Source: Chitinophagales bacterium
GTDB lineage: Bacteria > Bacteroidota > Bacteroidia > Chitinophagales > CAIODY01
DNA: 40,615 nucleotides
Assembly (NCBI GenBank): GCA_947449695.1
Contig: CANFST010000025.1
Span: forward strand, 1 to 40,615
Reading direction: 5' to 3'
Shown: positions 24,771 to 33,170 of the stretch, in pieces
How the letters are laid out: each line of letters starts with the position of its first letter
How positions within the stretch are numbered: position 1 is the stretch's first letter
The notes under the pieces: model-generated
The model's database searches: none
Told to the model about the DNA's origin: nothing
Seen by the model: the letters and a program-made list of their open reading frames with translations, nothing else
Program-made: the position numbers and the translations under genes

Positions 24771-26060
24771 TCATTCTTCCACATAATTCAAATCTTTATG
24801 AAAAGTTTCTTCCATTCGCAACACAGCCCATAGCGAAAGCCCCATAACAATAATACCAGTGATGATAGCAGAATAAAGTAAAATATTATCATGAGAGAAA
24901 TCATTTTTCTTCAGTAACATTTTGAAGGCAGTGAAAATGGCTGAAATAATGGGCAGCGAACCTCTAACAAAATTAGGAACGGTAGTAGTGACGGTTGAGC
25001 GGATATTTGTACCAAAACTTTCAGCAGCAATAGTTACAAACACAGCCCAATAACCCACTGCTGTACCAACCAAGAAGATAACGAAATAAAATAAGGATGC
25101 AGAAATACCTGCTGAACAAAAGTAAACGATCAAGCAAGCAACTGTTGTCAGTAAATAAATCAGAATGGTTTTGGTTCTGCTCTTAAGCCATTGACTGATG
25201 ATACCACATAAAAAATCGCCGAAGGTTGTACCTGCATAAGATGCAGCTACAGCCAAAGGTGTAACAATTTTCCCATTGATATGCAATGCTTCAGAAAATT
25301 CGGGCGATAGGGTGACCAGAATACCAATTACATACCAACAAGGCCAACCGATTAAAATGCACTTGATATATTTTTTAAGATTTTTGAAGTTGGATAAAAT
25401 GACCATCAAATTGCCACGTTGCACTTCGTGTTGCGATTTTAATTTTTCAAACATACCTGATTCTAAAATACCAATTCGCATTAACAGCAATGCCAAACCC
25501 ATTCCACCTCCGATATAATAACAAGTGCGCCAACCATCGCCATGCATGCCCACATAGAAACCCAGCAAGCCACCGAATATGGCTCCTGAAACTCCAATAG
25601 TGGCAACCATGGTGGTGCCATAACCTCGATGCGTTTTGTGCATTTGCTCTACTACTAAAGTAATGCCTGCACCTAATTCGCCTGCCAAACCAAAGCCAGC
25701 AATGAATCGAAGAATCATATACTGGTTTAAAGAAGTAACCATTCCATTAGCAATATTGGCTAATGAATACAATAGGATAGAACCAAACAATACTGAAAGC
25801 CTTCCTTTTTTATCACCCAATATCCCCCAAATAATTCCGCCTAACAACATACCCAACATCTGAATATTGATGAGCAGCAAGCCATTACTTTCTAAATTTT
25901 CTTTGCCAATAATTCCAATTGATTTTAAACTTGGCACACGTACAATGCTGAACAATATTAAATCGTAGATGTCAACAAAATAGCCCAATGCCGCTACAAT
26001 GATAGTGGCATTGAATAACATTTTGAATTTGAAATCAGGAGCAGGAGAATGATTATGCAT
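24771..26060 (-). CDS. MFS transporter (metabolite:H+ symporter-like)
   Basis: A 429-residue protein with twelve hydrophobic segments in the inner membrane. Motif A between helices 2 and 3 reads GILGDKKGRLSV (G82, D83, R87), and RFIAGFGLAGELGAGITLVVEQMHKTHRG marks helices 4-5 of the sugar-porter/MHS branch. FGTNIRSTVTTTVPNFVRGSLP is the mirrored loop 10-11 motif. It should move a small organic acid, sugar or similar solute with protons. Substrate cannot be assigned. It starts 6 nt after the DedA gene and is likely co-transcribed with it. The GH3 gene downstream has its own promoter. Confidence 0.88.
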   Translation of the reverse strand: MHNHSPAPDFKFKMLFNATIIVAALGYFVDIYDLILFSIVRVPSLKSIGIIGKENLESNGLLLINIQMLGMLLGGIIWGILGDKKGRLSVLFGSILLYSLANIANGMVTSLNQYMILRFIAGFGLAGELGAGITLVVEQMHKTHRGYGTTMVATIGVSGAIFGGLLGFYVGMHGDGWRTCYYIGGGMGLALLLMRIGILESGMFEKLKSQHEVQRGNLMVILSNFKNLKKYIKCILIGWPCWYVIGILVTLSPEFSEALHINGKIVTPLAVAASYAGTTFGDFLCGIISQWLKSRTKTILIYLLTTVACLIVYFCSAGISASLFYFVIFLVGTAVGYWAVFVTIAAESFGTNIRSTVTTTVPNFVRGSLPIISAIFTAFKMLLKKNDFSHDNILLYSAIITGIIVMGLSLWAVLRMEETFHKDLNYVEE

Positions 26061-26066
26061 GCGACT

Positions 26067-26759
26067 TTACGATTGAGCCGATTTGTTTTTGCCAAAGAAT
26101 AATTTCCATAACACTGGTGCGGTGGTGACAAAAACAATTCCTATAACTATCACTTCAAGATGTTTACGCAAATCGAAATTGAATTGCTCTAAAATAAATT
26201 TTTCTAAAAAATGACCACCCACCAACATACTCACTACCCAAGCTACACAGCCTATCAAATTAAAAAAGGTGAATTTCTTTTTGTCCATATCTACTATGCC
26301 TGCAATGATAGGTGCAAAGGTGCGTATGATGGGTAAAAATCTGGCAAATACCACTGCACCGCCGCCATGTTTCTCATAAAACTCATGTGCATCGTGCAAA
26401 TATTTTTTCTTGAATAAAAATCTATCAGGCCAGTTGAACATGGCAGGTCCAATTTTTTTTCCGAATGCAAAACCTATCATATTTCCTATAAATCCAGCTA
26501 TCACAATCAATACAATCAAAATCAATAAATTCAAAACACCATTGTACAAAGGCGGCATACCTAGAATTTTTAAAAAGTCAGAAGCTAATGGATTGCTGTA
26601 AATACCAGCTACAAACAACAAGCTGTCGCCTGGTAAAAAGAAGCCAACAAACAAGCCTGTTTCTGCAAAAATGATGAACAATAAAAACCACAATCCACCA
26701 TGGTCTATAATCCATTGTGGGTTGATGACATTGCGAAGCGTTTCAATTATTTCGTTCAT
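26067..26759 (-). CDS. DedA family membrane protein
   Basis: A 230-residue polytopic protein. The conserved half-site ETGLFVGFFLPGDSLLFVAGIY is at about 32-53, and the second half-site FARFLPIIRTFAPIIAGIVDMDKKKF near 140-165 carries the characteristic Arg residues. Some DedA-family proteins are reported to return undecaprenyl phosphate across the inner membrane; others affect proton-motive force or lipid distribution. The sequence alone does not separate these options. It is the first gene of a two-gene unit with the MFS transporter, with a 6-nt gap. Only 54 nt separate its start from the protease gene upstream. Confidence 0.93.
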   Translation of the reverse strand: MNEIIETLRNVINPQWIIDHGGLWFLLFIIFAETGLFVGFFLPGDSLLFVAGIYSNPLASDFLKILGMPPLYNGVLNLLILIVLIVIAGFIGNMIGFAFGKKIGPAMFNWPDRFLFKKKYLHDAHEFYEKHGGGAVVFARFLPIIRTFAPIIAGIVDMDKKKFTFFNLIGCVAWVVSMLVGGHFLEKFILEQFNFDLRKHLEVIVIGIVFVTTAPVLWKLFFGKNKSAQS

Positions 26760-26813
26760 AGGAGTGTAAAAGTAAAATGGTATTTGAATTATTAAGTTTT
26801 ATTCTACACTAAT

Positions 26814-29800
26814 TTATTCAGCATTTGTTTTAACTAATTTCATCTGCCAGCTTAGTTCGTTGTTTGTTAAATGCAAAATATAATTACCATTTGCCCAACG
26901 ATAAGTTGGAATAGAATAATTTGAAATATTTTTTACAACATCTTTAAATACAATTTGTCCTAAAGCGTTTATTACTTCAATATTGCCACTATACAAATTC
27001 TGACTAAATTGTAAATTGAATTGCTCACCAAATGGATTCGGATAACCTTGTACACTTAGTGTTGGACTAATACCTTCAATACCTGAACTTAAAACATTAA
27101 TTGTTTGTACAAAGGAGTCAACACATCCTGAGGCAGATTTAATAATTAATGTAACAGTATAATTTTTGTATTGAGAATACTGATGCGTTGGGCTTGTTGA
27201 ATTATCAATGGCAGAACTGTCTCCAAAATTCCACTGATAAGTATTTCCGCCTGTTGAAGTGTTATTGAAACTAATATTTCCTGAGCCATTATCAGTAATA
27301 TTGAAAGAAGCAATTGGGGCAGTTCCGCCTGCGTTAGCTGTTGCAACTGTAGGTGTTCTTAAAGTATAACAGTCTTCGCCTTTTATTATCCAATCATAAA
27401 AATAATAGTAATAACTCCCATTGTTAATATCATTTCCGGTAATTGAAATTGGTCCATTGGTATATGGATAATTAGCTCCAGAATTATTTCTTACTAAGTT
27501 GATATTAGTGGTATTGTTTGGAAACCCAAGTTGGAAATTAGTTCCAATTGGAATTGGGAAATTTAAATATATTCTGGTGTTCCCGTTTGGAATATTTACG
27601 TTGACTGATTGCAAAACTGTTCCATTATTATCTCTCAATTCAATAGTTCTGTTACCGGTGGCTTGTGAGTAAACAAATACTGATTGTAAATTAGTTGGTG
27701 CTGTGCAATCGAATGTAAGATAATGGTTGGTATTAGGGACACTATTAGTTCCAATATTGTCATTTGCTGCCCCAACATGCAAGGCAGTAGAAGATAGTTG
27801 CTCTTCAGCATAATAAGTTGTGGTATTTGAAATTATTGGCGTTGTAAAATAATTTCCACTTGCTAATTGGCTTCCACCAACTGCAGATGAATACCAAAAA
27901 ATACTATCGCCAGTTTGAATAGGGGTAGCTGATAATTGGACAGCAGATGTTCCGCAAATAGTTGCTCCCATAGTAATAGGTCCAGCTGGTGGCCCAACAT
28001 TTATATATGCTGTTTTTGTAATTGAGTCTGAACCGCAAGTACCGCCATTTGAATACAACTTTACATTATAACTCCCCACACTAAATGTATGCGAAGGAGA
28101 ATAGGCAGTCGAGGTTGTACCATCGCCAAAATTCCAAATGAAGGTATTTCCGCTTACACTTGAATTGTTAAAGTTAACCGTTAAAGAAGTGTTGCAGGTA
28201 TTTGCAACATCAGCTGTAAAATTACATGAAGTAGGCGATGAAACATAAGCACTCCCTACACATACTTTGTACCATGCATTAGTTGTAGCTGCAGTAGGAG
28301 TAGAGCAGCCTCCATATAATTCACTTGCTGAAAGAATAGAGTAAAATCGAGTATCACTATAAGTTGAATTTGGTGTAAGATGAATAGTTAATGTTCTGTA
28401 TGCAATTTCACCTGCTGTATCAACGCCTAACACAGCAATATTGCTTCCTGCATCCCCTGTAGATAATAGATAAAACCAATAAATTAACGGTCCATTATTG
28501 TTATGTGGTTCGCCATTTGGATCCCAGTTTGATCCAAGATAACAAATAGGTTGGGCTCTTGTTCCGCCCACACTCCCTGCTCCTGACAAAGCTGGGTTCG
28601 TCATGTTTCTTAATCCAGCGCCATCAGGCACGCCTGCTGTTGTACAAGTAATATCACCACCTATTAACCAATCCCATTGTGTTGGTCTGGCAAATCGTTC
28701 AATCGATGTTCCGAAAATATCACTAAAGCCCTCATTTAATGCATCAGCTTCAGAAGTTCCACCACCTCCTAATTGTGCTGTATAGGAAGTTAAACCATGT
28801 GTGATTTCATGACCACAAACATCCAAGCCCGTCATAATTAAAAAGCCATTGTTAACATTACCATCACCATAAGTCATTTCTGTACCATCCCAAAATGCAT
28901 TAGCATAATTTGTGTTATAATGCACAAAACTATTTAATGATAAACCAGCATTATCAATGCTGTTTCTTCCATGTTTTATTGAATAATAATCATAAGTCAT
29001 TTCAGCACCCCAATGAGCGTCAGTAGCGGCTTCATCACCAGCACTATTAATATTGTTCCAATTATCATCATTATCAATAAAATCTACAGCATTAGCATAA
29101 ATATTACTAGTTTGTAAATTTAAAGTCACTATCCCTAGACCTCTTGTTGCATCATTTAATCTAAAAGATGTAGGTGCAGTACTATCAGTTTTTATTGCTC
29201 TGATGCCTGAAAATTTAGTATGTGCAATGCCAGTTGTACCAATAGTTTCGATTAGATTATTAGTCAATTCAATTTTTCCAGAATTAACATTTACATATTG
29301 TATTGTTCGGCTTAAAGGTTCTGCCGCATAAATATTAAATGCATAGCAAAGATGATACCCTGAAGGGGTTTTAACGATGTTTAATTCTCCTTTTGGGTAA
29401 TAAGTTGCGGTTGAATTATGTTGAATTGCTTTCAATCTTTTTTCTTCAGCTGCTATTTGCCATTTATAAACAGAAGCATTTATTTTTTTTAAAGCAATTT
29501 GCAATGCATTCTCATTGGTAAAAGAAATGCTGGTGTTTAAATTATCTAAATCATTATACAAATCTCCATTCATACTTTCTACTAATCCATTTTTTACATG
29601 CAGAATGTACATTGAACCTACAATATTAATGCCTTTATAAGTTTGTTGATAACGATAATGTGAGTAGCCTAATTTATCAGTTGAAGTATTTAATAAATGC
29701 CAATTATAATTTGCATTTAGTTTGTAATTAGTCTTTATCCATTCTTCAATTTGATTAAAAGATGGGGCAGCTTGATTGTAAAAATGAATGTAATTAGGTA

Positions 29801-29948
29801 ATGCCGATTGGTTGACATATCTCAAAAAATTTGTCCCTTTTATTTTAGAATTTGCTTTATTATCTTTAAATATAACTTCATCTGCCAGTGAAGTTTGAGT
29901 GAAAAATACAATTGCAATTAGAGTTAGTATTAGGAAATTTAATTTCAT
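26814..29948 (-). CDS. Secreted M4 (thermolysin-like) metalloprotease with PKD domains and T9SS tail
   Basis: A 1044-residue exported protease. I start at 29948 because MKLNFLILTLIAIVFFTQTSLA is a clear signal peptide; the open frame reaches further up to 30026 without homology. An FTP propeptide (HYRYQQTYKGINIVGSMYILHV) precedes the catalytic domain. Zinc ligands are H380 and H384 of GHEITHG with general base E381, and E406 of ALNEGFSD; EPHNNNGPLIYWFYLL supplies the later catalytic His. The gap between the zinc motifs contains a GGGG stretch and is 2 residues longer than in thermolysin. Then come PKD domain 1 (FIWNFGDGTT), an Ig-like domain, a beta domain with DWIIKGEDC, PKD domain 2 (YQWNFGDSS) and a sorting tail with YPNPFGEQF, VINALGQIV and WANGNYILHLT. 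It probably degrades external protein. Confidence 0.93.
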   Translation of the reverse strand: MKLNFLILTLIAIVFFTQTSLADEVIFKDNKANSKIKGTNFLRYVNQSALPNYIHFYNQAAPSFNQIEEWIKTNYKLNANYNWHLLNTSTDKLGYSHYRYQQTYKGINIVGSMYILHVKNGLVESMNGDLYNDLDNLNTSISFTNENALQIALKKINASVYKWQIAAEEKRLKAIQHNSTATYYPKGELNIVKTPSGYHLCYAFNIYAAEPLSRTIQYVNVNSGKIELTNNLIETIGTTGIAHTKFSGIRAIKTDSTAPTSFRLNDATRGLGIVTLNLQTSNIYANAVDFIDNDDNWNNINSAGDEAATDAHWGAEMTYDYYSIKHGRNSIDNAGLSLNSFVHYNTNYANAFWDGTEMTYGDGNVNNGFLIMTGLDVCGHEITHGLTSYTAQLGGGGTSEADALNEGFSDIFGTSIERFARPTQWDWLIGGDITCTTAGVPDGAGLRNMTNPALSGAGSVGGTRAQPICYLGSNWDPNGEPHNNNGPLIYWFYLLSTGDAGSNIAVLGVDTAGEIAYRTLTIHLTPNSTYSDTRFYSILSASELYGGCSTPTAATTNAWYKVCVGSAYVSSPTSCNFTADVANTCNTSLTVNFNNSSVSGNTFIWNFGDGTTSTAYSPSHTFSVGSYNVKLYSNGGTCGSDSITKTAYINVGPPAGPITMGATICGTSAVQLSATPIQTGDSIFWYSSAVGGSQLASGNYFTTPIISNTTTYYAEEQLSSTALHVGAANDNIGTNSVPNTNHYLTFDCTAPTNLQSVFVYSQATGNRTIELRDNNGTVLQSVNVNIPNGNTRIYLNFPIPIGTNFQLGFPNNTTNINLVRNNSGANYPYTNGPISITGNDINNGSYYYYFYDWIIKGEDCYTLRTPTVATANAGGTAPIASFNITDNGSGNISFNNTSTGGNTYQWNFGDSSAIDNSTSPTHQYSQYKNYTVTLIIKSASGCVDSFVQTINVLSSGIEGISPTLSVQGYPNPFGEQFNLQFSQNLYSGNIEVINALGQIVFKDVVKNISNYSIPTYRWANGNYILHLTNNELSWQMKLVKTNAE

Positions 29949-29972
29949 TGTAAATAGTTTGATTTTGGATTT

Positions 29973-29980
29973 CAAAGATA
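29973..29980 (-). promoter_or_regulatory. -7 promoter element of the M4 protease gene
   Basis: TATCTTTG on the minus strand is an exact TAnnTTTG match, 24 nt before the chosen start at 29948. It lies inside the longer open frame, which further supports the downstream start. No good -33 is seen. Confidence 0.45.
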
Positions 29981-30076
29981 AATTTATTTCAATTCGAAGG
30001 AAATATTTTTTGCCTAAAAGAATCAACTATTTTAAATGAACTTCAATTCTTGAATCAAAGATTAATTTTACCAAAG

Positions 30077-30772
30077 TTACATTTTAACCCTCATTGGCCT
30101 TAACTCTAAATCAACTGGTAAAATATTATCTGGAGTTTCTAAAATATGAATAATTGATGAAGCAATCTCATGAGGCTTCATCATATCTTCATTGGTTGTA
30201 ATGGTTGGATAATTTTTGAAGAAATCAGTCTTTACTGACCCTGGATAAATGCAACTTACTTTTACATTAAATGCTCTGGCTTCTTTGTATAAACTTTGAG
30301 AAAATCCTCTTACCGCAAATTTTGTGGCACAATAACCTGAGCCTTCAGGTAAACCTTGAGTTCCTGCTATTGATGAAATGTTTATAATATGCCCAAATTT
30401 ATTTTGTTTCATTAAAGGTAAAATAACTTTGCAACATAAAAATGTGCCTCTTACGTTCACATCAAACATCTCATCCCATTCGTTCAATGTTATTTCTTCC
30501 ATCAATTTGAAATAACCCAATCCAGCATTGTTAATTAATATATCTATTCTTTCACCCCATTTTTCGATGGTATTGTTATAAGCCTTTGCTACTGAATTTA
30601 CATCACTTACATCACAGTTTACAAATAAAAAATCAGAATGTGTAATCCCTAATGGCGCACTTCGTCCCCACCCAATCACTTTTACTTTTTTATCAAGCAG
30701 TTCTTCTACAGTAGCTTTACCAATTCCTTTACTTACTCCGGTTATTACAGCTATTTTATTTTCTAAATCCAT
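30077..30772 (-). CDS. Short-chain dehydrogenase/reductase (SDR family)
   Basis: A 231-residue classical SDR. The cofactor loop TGVSKGIG is at 11-18, NNAG at 81-84, and the catalytic set is S134 (NISSIAG), Y147 and K151 (YCATK). Residues after strand 2 read GWGRSAP; the Arg suggests NADP(H) rather than NAD(H). VKVSCIYPGSVKTDFF is the usual segment after helix F. It should oxidise or reduce a carbonyl or alcohol, substrate unknown. It is transcribed alone, from a promoter with a -7 match at 30811-30818, and follows prmA by 69 nt. Confidence 0.92.
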   Translation of the reverse strand: MDLENKIAVITGVSKGIGKATVEELLDKKVKVIGWGRSAPLGITHSDFLFVNCDVSDVNSVAKAYNNTIEKWGERIDILINNAGLGYFKLMEEITLNEWDEMFDVNVRGTFLCCKVILPLMKQNKFGHIINISSIAGTQGLPEGSGYCATKFAVRGFSQSLYKEARAFNVKVSCIYPGSVKTDFFKNYPTITTNEDMMKPHEIASSIIHILETPDNILPVDLELRPMRVKM

Positions 30773-30810
30773 ATTTAAAATTTTTGGTAATTAGTATTGA
30801 CGAATGAACA

Positions 30811-30818
30811 CAAATATA
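30811..30818 (-). promoter_or_regulatory. -7 promoter element of the SDR gene
   Basis: TATATTTG on the minus strand is an exact TAnnTTTG match, 38 nt before the ATG at 30772 and in the gap after prmA. Confidence 0.4.
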
Positions 30819-30841
30819 GAATGAAATAAGATTAGAAATAT

Positions 30842-31675
30842 CTACTGCAAAGCAAAATGCAGCATAGTCCAATTCTTATCTACAGTTTGATTAAATAACT
30901 TCAAATTTAACTTTGTAGATAATTCCAAAAAATCGTTCACATCGTTTTCATAAAAACCACTCAGCAATATTTGTCCGTTGGGGTTTATCAATTTTGCATA
31001 CAAAGGCAAATTAGCTAAGTTGAAATTTTTAGTGATGTTGGATACAATCACATCATACTTAACATTTTTATCCAACAATTTTTCATCACCTAGTTTTACT
31101 ATAATCTTTTTGCAATCATTACCAAGGCAATTTTCTTTTGCATTCTCATAAGCCCATCCATCATTATCAATGGCTAAAATAGAGGTTGCACCAGCCATTT
31201 CAGCATAAATAGCTAACACAGCAGTTCCGCTGCCCATATCTAACACTGTTTTATTTTGTAAATCTAGATTCAACATTTCAGTCAATACTAATTTAGTAGT
31301 GTTGTGATGTCCTGTTCCAAAACTCATTTTGGGTTGAATTGTAATGGTGTGTTTTACATCCTTGCGCTCGGGATGAAATAAAGCTCTGACATAAATTTTA
31401 TCTGCAATTAAAACAGGCTCGAAGTTTTTTTCCCATTCTTCATTCCAGTTTTTATTTGGTTGTGTAGTAAAAATGTAATCTTCTTTTTTGATTGAAAAAG
31501 CTGCTAAGGTTTCAAAGATTTCATTTTCATTCAATAATTCTTGCGGACAATAAGCCAGCAATTCATTTTCATTTTGAACAAATCCTTCAAAATTATTTTC
31601 AGCCAAAACAGCCACTAAAATTTCTTGTAATTCTTCATTTGCCTGCAATTGCAGTTCGATGTAATTATTATTCAT
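30842..31675 (-). CDS. prmA: Ribosomal protein L11 methyltransferase
   Basis: A 277-residue class I S-adenosylmethionine enzyme that methylates Lys residues and the N-terminus of ribosomal protein L11. The N-terminal substrate-recognition domain (NNNYIELQLQANEELQEILVAVLAENNFEGFVQ) is of Bacteroidota type. The core has KMSFGTGHHNTTKL, SAM motif I VLDMGSGTAVLAIYAEMAGA, DNDGWAYENAKENC (motif II) and YDVIVSNITKNF (the catalytic NxxxN-like strand). It is complete. The preceding DUF6580 gene on the same strand is separated from it by 120 nt containing strong secondary structure that ends in a terminator only 21 nt before this start, so expression may be controlled by read-through. Confidence 0.94.
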   Translation of the reverse strand: MNNNYIELQLQANEELQEILVAVLAENNFEGFVQNENELLAYCPQELLNENEIFETLAAFSIKKEDYIFTTQPNKNWNEEWEKNFEPVLIADKIYVRALFHPERKDVKHTITIQPKMSFGTGHHNTTKLVLTEMLNLDLQNKTVLDMGSGTAVLAIYAEMAGATSILAIDNDGWAYENAKENCLGNDCKKIIVKLGDEKLLDKNVKYDVIVSNITKNFNLANLPLYAKLINPNGQILLSGFYENDVNDFLELSTKLNLKLFNQTVDKNWTMLHFALQ

Positions 31676-31696
31676 GTTGCGATTAATAAAAAGGAA

Positions 31697-31731
31697 AAGG
31701 TGGAGACAGTAACCATCAACTGCTCCACCTT
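31697..31731 (-). terminator. Terminator-like hairpin immediately upstream of prmA
   Basis: On the minus strand AAGGTGGAGCAG (31731-31720) pairs with CTG-T-CTCCACCTT (31709-31697), one bulged base, 10-nt loop. TTTTCCTTTTTATT follows directly. It has the form of an intrinsic terminator for the DUF6580 transcript, but ends just 21 nt before the prmA ATG, too close to leave room for a separate prmA promoter. Confidence 0.7.
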
Positions 31732-31732
31732 A

Positions 31733-31783
31733 ATTCACACTTTAACCAAAAAAACCAACTCTTTAAGCGATGTGTGAATCGCT
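31733..31783 (-). promoter_or_regulatory. Structured RNA leader between the DUF6580 gene and prmA, with competing pairings
   Basis: On the minus strand AGCGAT (31783-31778) and ATCGCT (31771-31766) form a hairpin around a 6-nt TCACAC loop. The overlapping 8-mer ATTCACAC (31779-31772) is also perfectly complementary to GTGTGAAT at 31740-31733. The two pairings share bases, so a pseudoknot or a switch between folds is possible. The terminator-like hairpin follows at once. It matches no riboswitch class I know; a SAM-I core is not present. Confidence 0.4.
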
Positions 31784-31795
31784 ATTAAATATTTG

Positions 31796-32332
31796 TTACG
31801 CCTTGGCTTTAACTAACCAATTTGTTTGTTTGATCCATTCAAAAATGCCAAACAACACTGTGCTGAAGAATAAGTCACCAGCAACTGTGTTACCAAAAAA
31901 CGGAATTGCACTAATGTAACAAGTAATCAACCCTGCGAAATCTTTACTATACATTGTGTTGGGCATTACCCAAACACCAAAATTTGTAACTAAAAAGAAA
32001 ATAAGAGAAGATAATAATGATATCAAAACCAATCTTCCTGCTGAAAATTTATTTCTTAAAGCTACAAAACCAAGTAAACCTATTAATGCAAAACTGCTAT
32101 AAGTAAAGAACATTGTGTTATGAAATCCAATGAAGCAATCACTTACAAACATTACTAACATTGGTATTCCGAAAGCCAACTTACCATTTTTCAAATTCGC
32201 TGCACCAAATAATGCAATAGCTGCAATAGGTGAAAAATTTAAAAGAATATTATAGTGAAAGTTAAAAACTCTGAACATTACAGCCGAAATCATCAATACA
32301 ACAATCACTAATAAATACTTGTTCAATCGCAT
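31796..32332 (-). CDS. DUF6580 family membrane protein (putative transporter)
   Basis: A 178-residue, strongly hydrophobic protein with about five membrane segments: VIVVLMISAVMF near the start, then SPIAAIALFGAANLKNGKLAFGIPMLVMFVSD, and two more pairs up to LFFSTVLFGIFEW. This is the family labelled DUF6580 in Bacteroidota, whose layout recalls the small substrate-binding (S) subunits of ECF vitamin transporters. The substrate is unknown and no ECF ATPase genes are present. A -7 element lies at 32363-32370. The 120 nt after it, before prmA, are highly structured. Confidence 0.8.
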   Translation of the reverse strand: MRLNKYLLVIVVLMISAVMFRVFNFHYNILLNFSPIAAIALFGAANLKNGKLAFGIPMLVMFVSDCFIGFHNTMFFTYSSFALIGLLGFVALRNKFSAGRLVLISLLSSLIFFLVTNFGVWVMPNTMYSKDFAGLITCYISAIPFFGNTVAGDLFFSTVLFGIFEWIKQTNWLVKAKA

Positions 32333-32362
32333 TGTCTAAATTTGGTCTTTTTTTGGTTGAGG

Positions 32363-32370
32363 CAAATATA
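32363..32370 (-). promoter_or_regulatory. -7 promoter element of the DUF6580 gene
   Basis: TATATTTGCC on the minus strand contains an exact TAnnTTTG match, 30 nt before the ATG at 32332. No well-spaced TTG is present upstream. Confidence 0.42.
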
Positions 32371-32504
32371 GTATGATTTTTCTCTTCAGAGTAATATTCT
32401 TTGAAATTTATTTATACACATACAATAGCTTTATTTTTAGGTATAAAAGTCAACTTACATGAATGTTATTAAATAATTAATAATCAAATATTTGCAACAA
32501 ATTA

Positions 32505-33128
32505 CTAAATGAATAATTGAGCATTACTTCCTTCAGCAAATAATAAATCTATCACTGACATATCAGGTTGAAATCCTATTTTTTCTTCAAATACCTGATG
32601 GTAAACTGTTAAATGTTTGTTGAATTGATTATCCTTAAAGGGATTGATAAATACGTTTCTGAAATCTTCAATATTTTGATAAATAGATTGAAATGAATCT
32701 GTTCTTTCAATCTCGATTTTTAGATTTATTTTTTGTAAAATGAAATTCAATAATTCAATGTTCCAATCAATCAAGTATTCTTTTTTTTGATGAAATAAAA
32801 CTTCCAACTCTGGTTCATAAAATTCAAAAAAAGGTGATTTTTTATAGATAACTTTTATTGTTTTGAAATGTTGAGTTTGCCAATTTTGTTCATAGCATAT
32901 TTTCACATCTTTCAATGGCAGTTGTTGATTTTTCCCCTTTAGTAAAGGGATACTCAACATTTGAATTCCATTTGCACTTGGCAAATAGCATCTATTGCGA
33001 TAAGTGGCTTTTTGATAATACTCGTTTGTTTCTAAGTGCAACCTTTTGTGTCTTTTTAGCATCTTAAAGAAAGAGATGGGTGGAAAAAACATTGGTTCGC
33101 AAATAGCAAAATCTTTTGATGTTGTCAT
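32505..33128 (-). CDS. WbqC family protein
   Basis: A 207-residue protein from the ATG at 33128 (MTTSKDFAICEPMFFPP). The open frame runs 18 residues further upstream, but that would overlap the divergent GWxTD gene and its promoter, so I reject the longer form. The family features are the E-P-x-Y/F-like N-terminus EPMFFPPISFFKML, the RNRCYLPSANGIQMLSIPLLKGKNQQLPLKDVKI block and NWQTQHFKTIKVIYKKSPFFEFYEPELEVLF. WbqC-like proteins occur in many surface-polysaccharide loci and scattered elsewhere in Bacteroidota; their reaction is not established. It is divergent from the GWxTD-led operon with 42 nt between the starts. Confidence 0.88.
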   Translation of the reverse strand: MTTSKDFAICEPMFFPPISFFKMLKRHKRLHLETNEYYQKATYRNRCYLPSANGIQMLSIPLLKGKNQQLPLKDVKICYEQNWQTQHFKTIKVIYKKSPFFEFYEPELEVLFHQKKEYLIDWNIELLNFILQKINLKIEIERTDSFQSIYQNIEDFRNVFINPFKDNQFNKHLTVYHQVFEEKIGFQPDMSVIDLLFAEGSNAQLFI

Positions 33129-33157
33129 TGGATTACAAAAATGAAAAATTAACTTTG
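33128..33157 (+). promoter_or_regulatory. Promoter of the GWxTD-acyltransferase-mltG-yihY operon
   Basis: TTG (33128-33130), a 19-nt spacer and TAACTTTG (33150-33157), an exact TAnnTTTG match, 13 nt before the ATG at 33171. The -33 element overlaps the start codon of the divergent WbqC gene. Confidence 0.52.
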
Positions 33158-33170
33158 TAAAAAATAGTTT

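Noticed and set aside
29949-30026. Longer N-terminus of the M4 protease
   Set aside because: It would put 26 charged residues ahead of a clean signal peptide and covers an exact -7 promoter box.
31697-31783. SAM-I or cobalamin riboswitch before prmA
   Set aside because: A GGTGGAG stretch recalls SAM-I, and prmA uses SAM, but the conserved core and kink-turn are absent, and the stretch pairs as a simple terminator stem. No B12-box is present.
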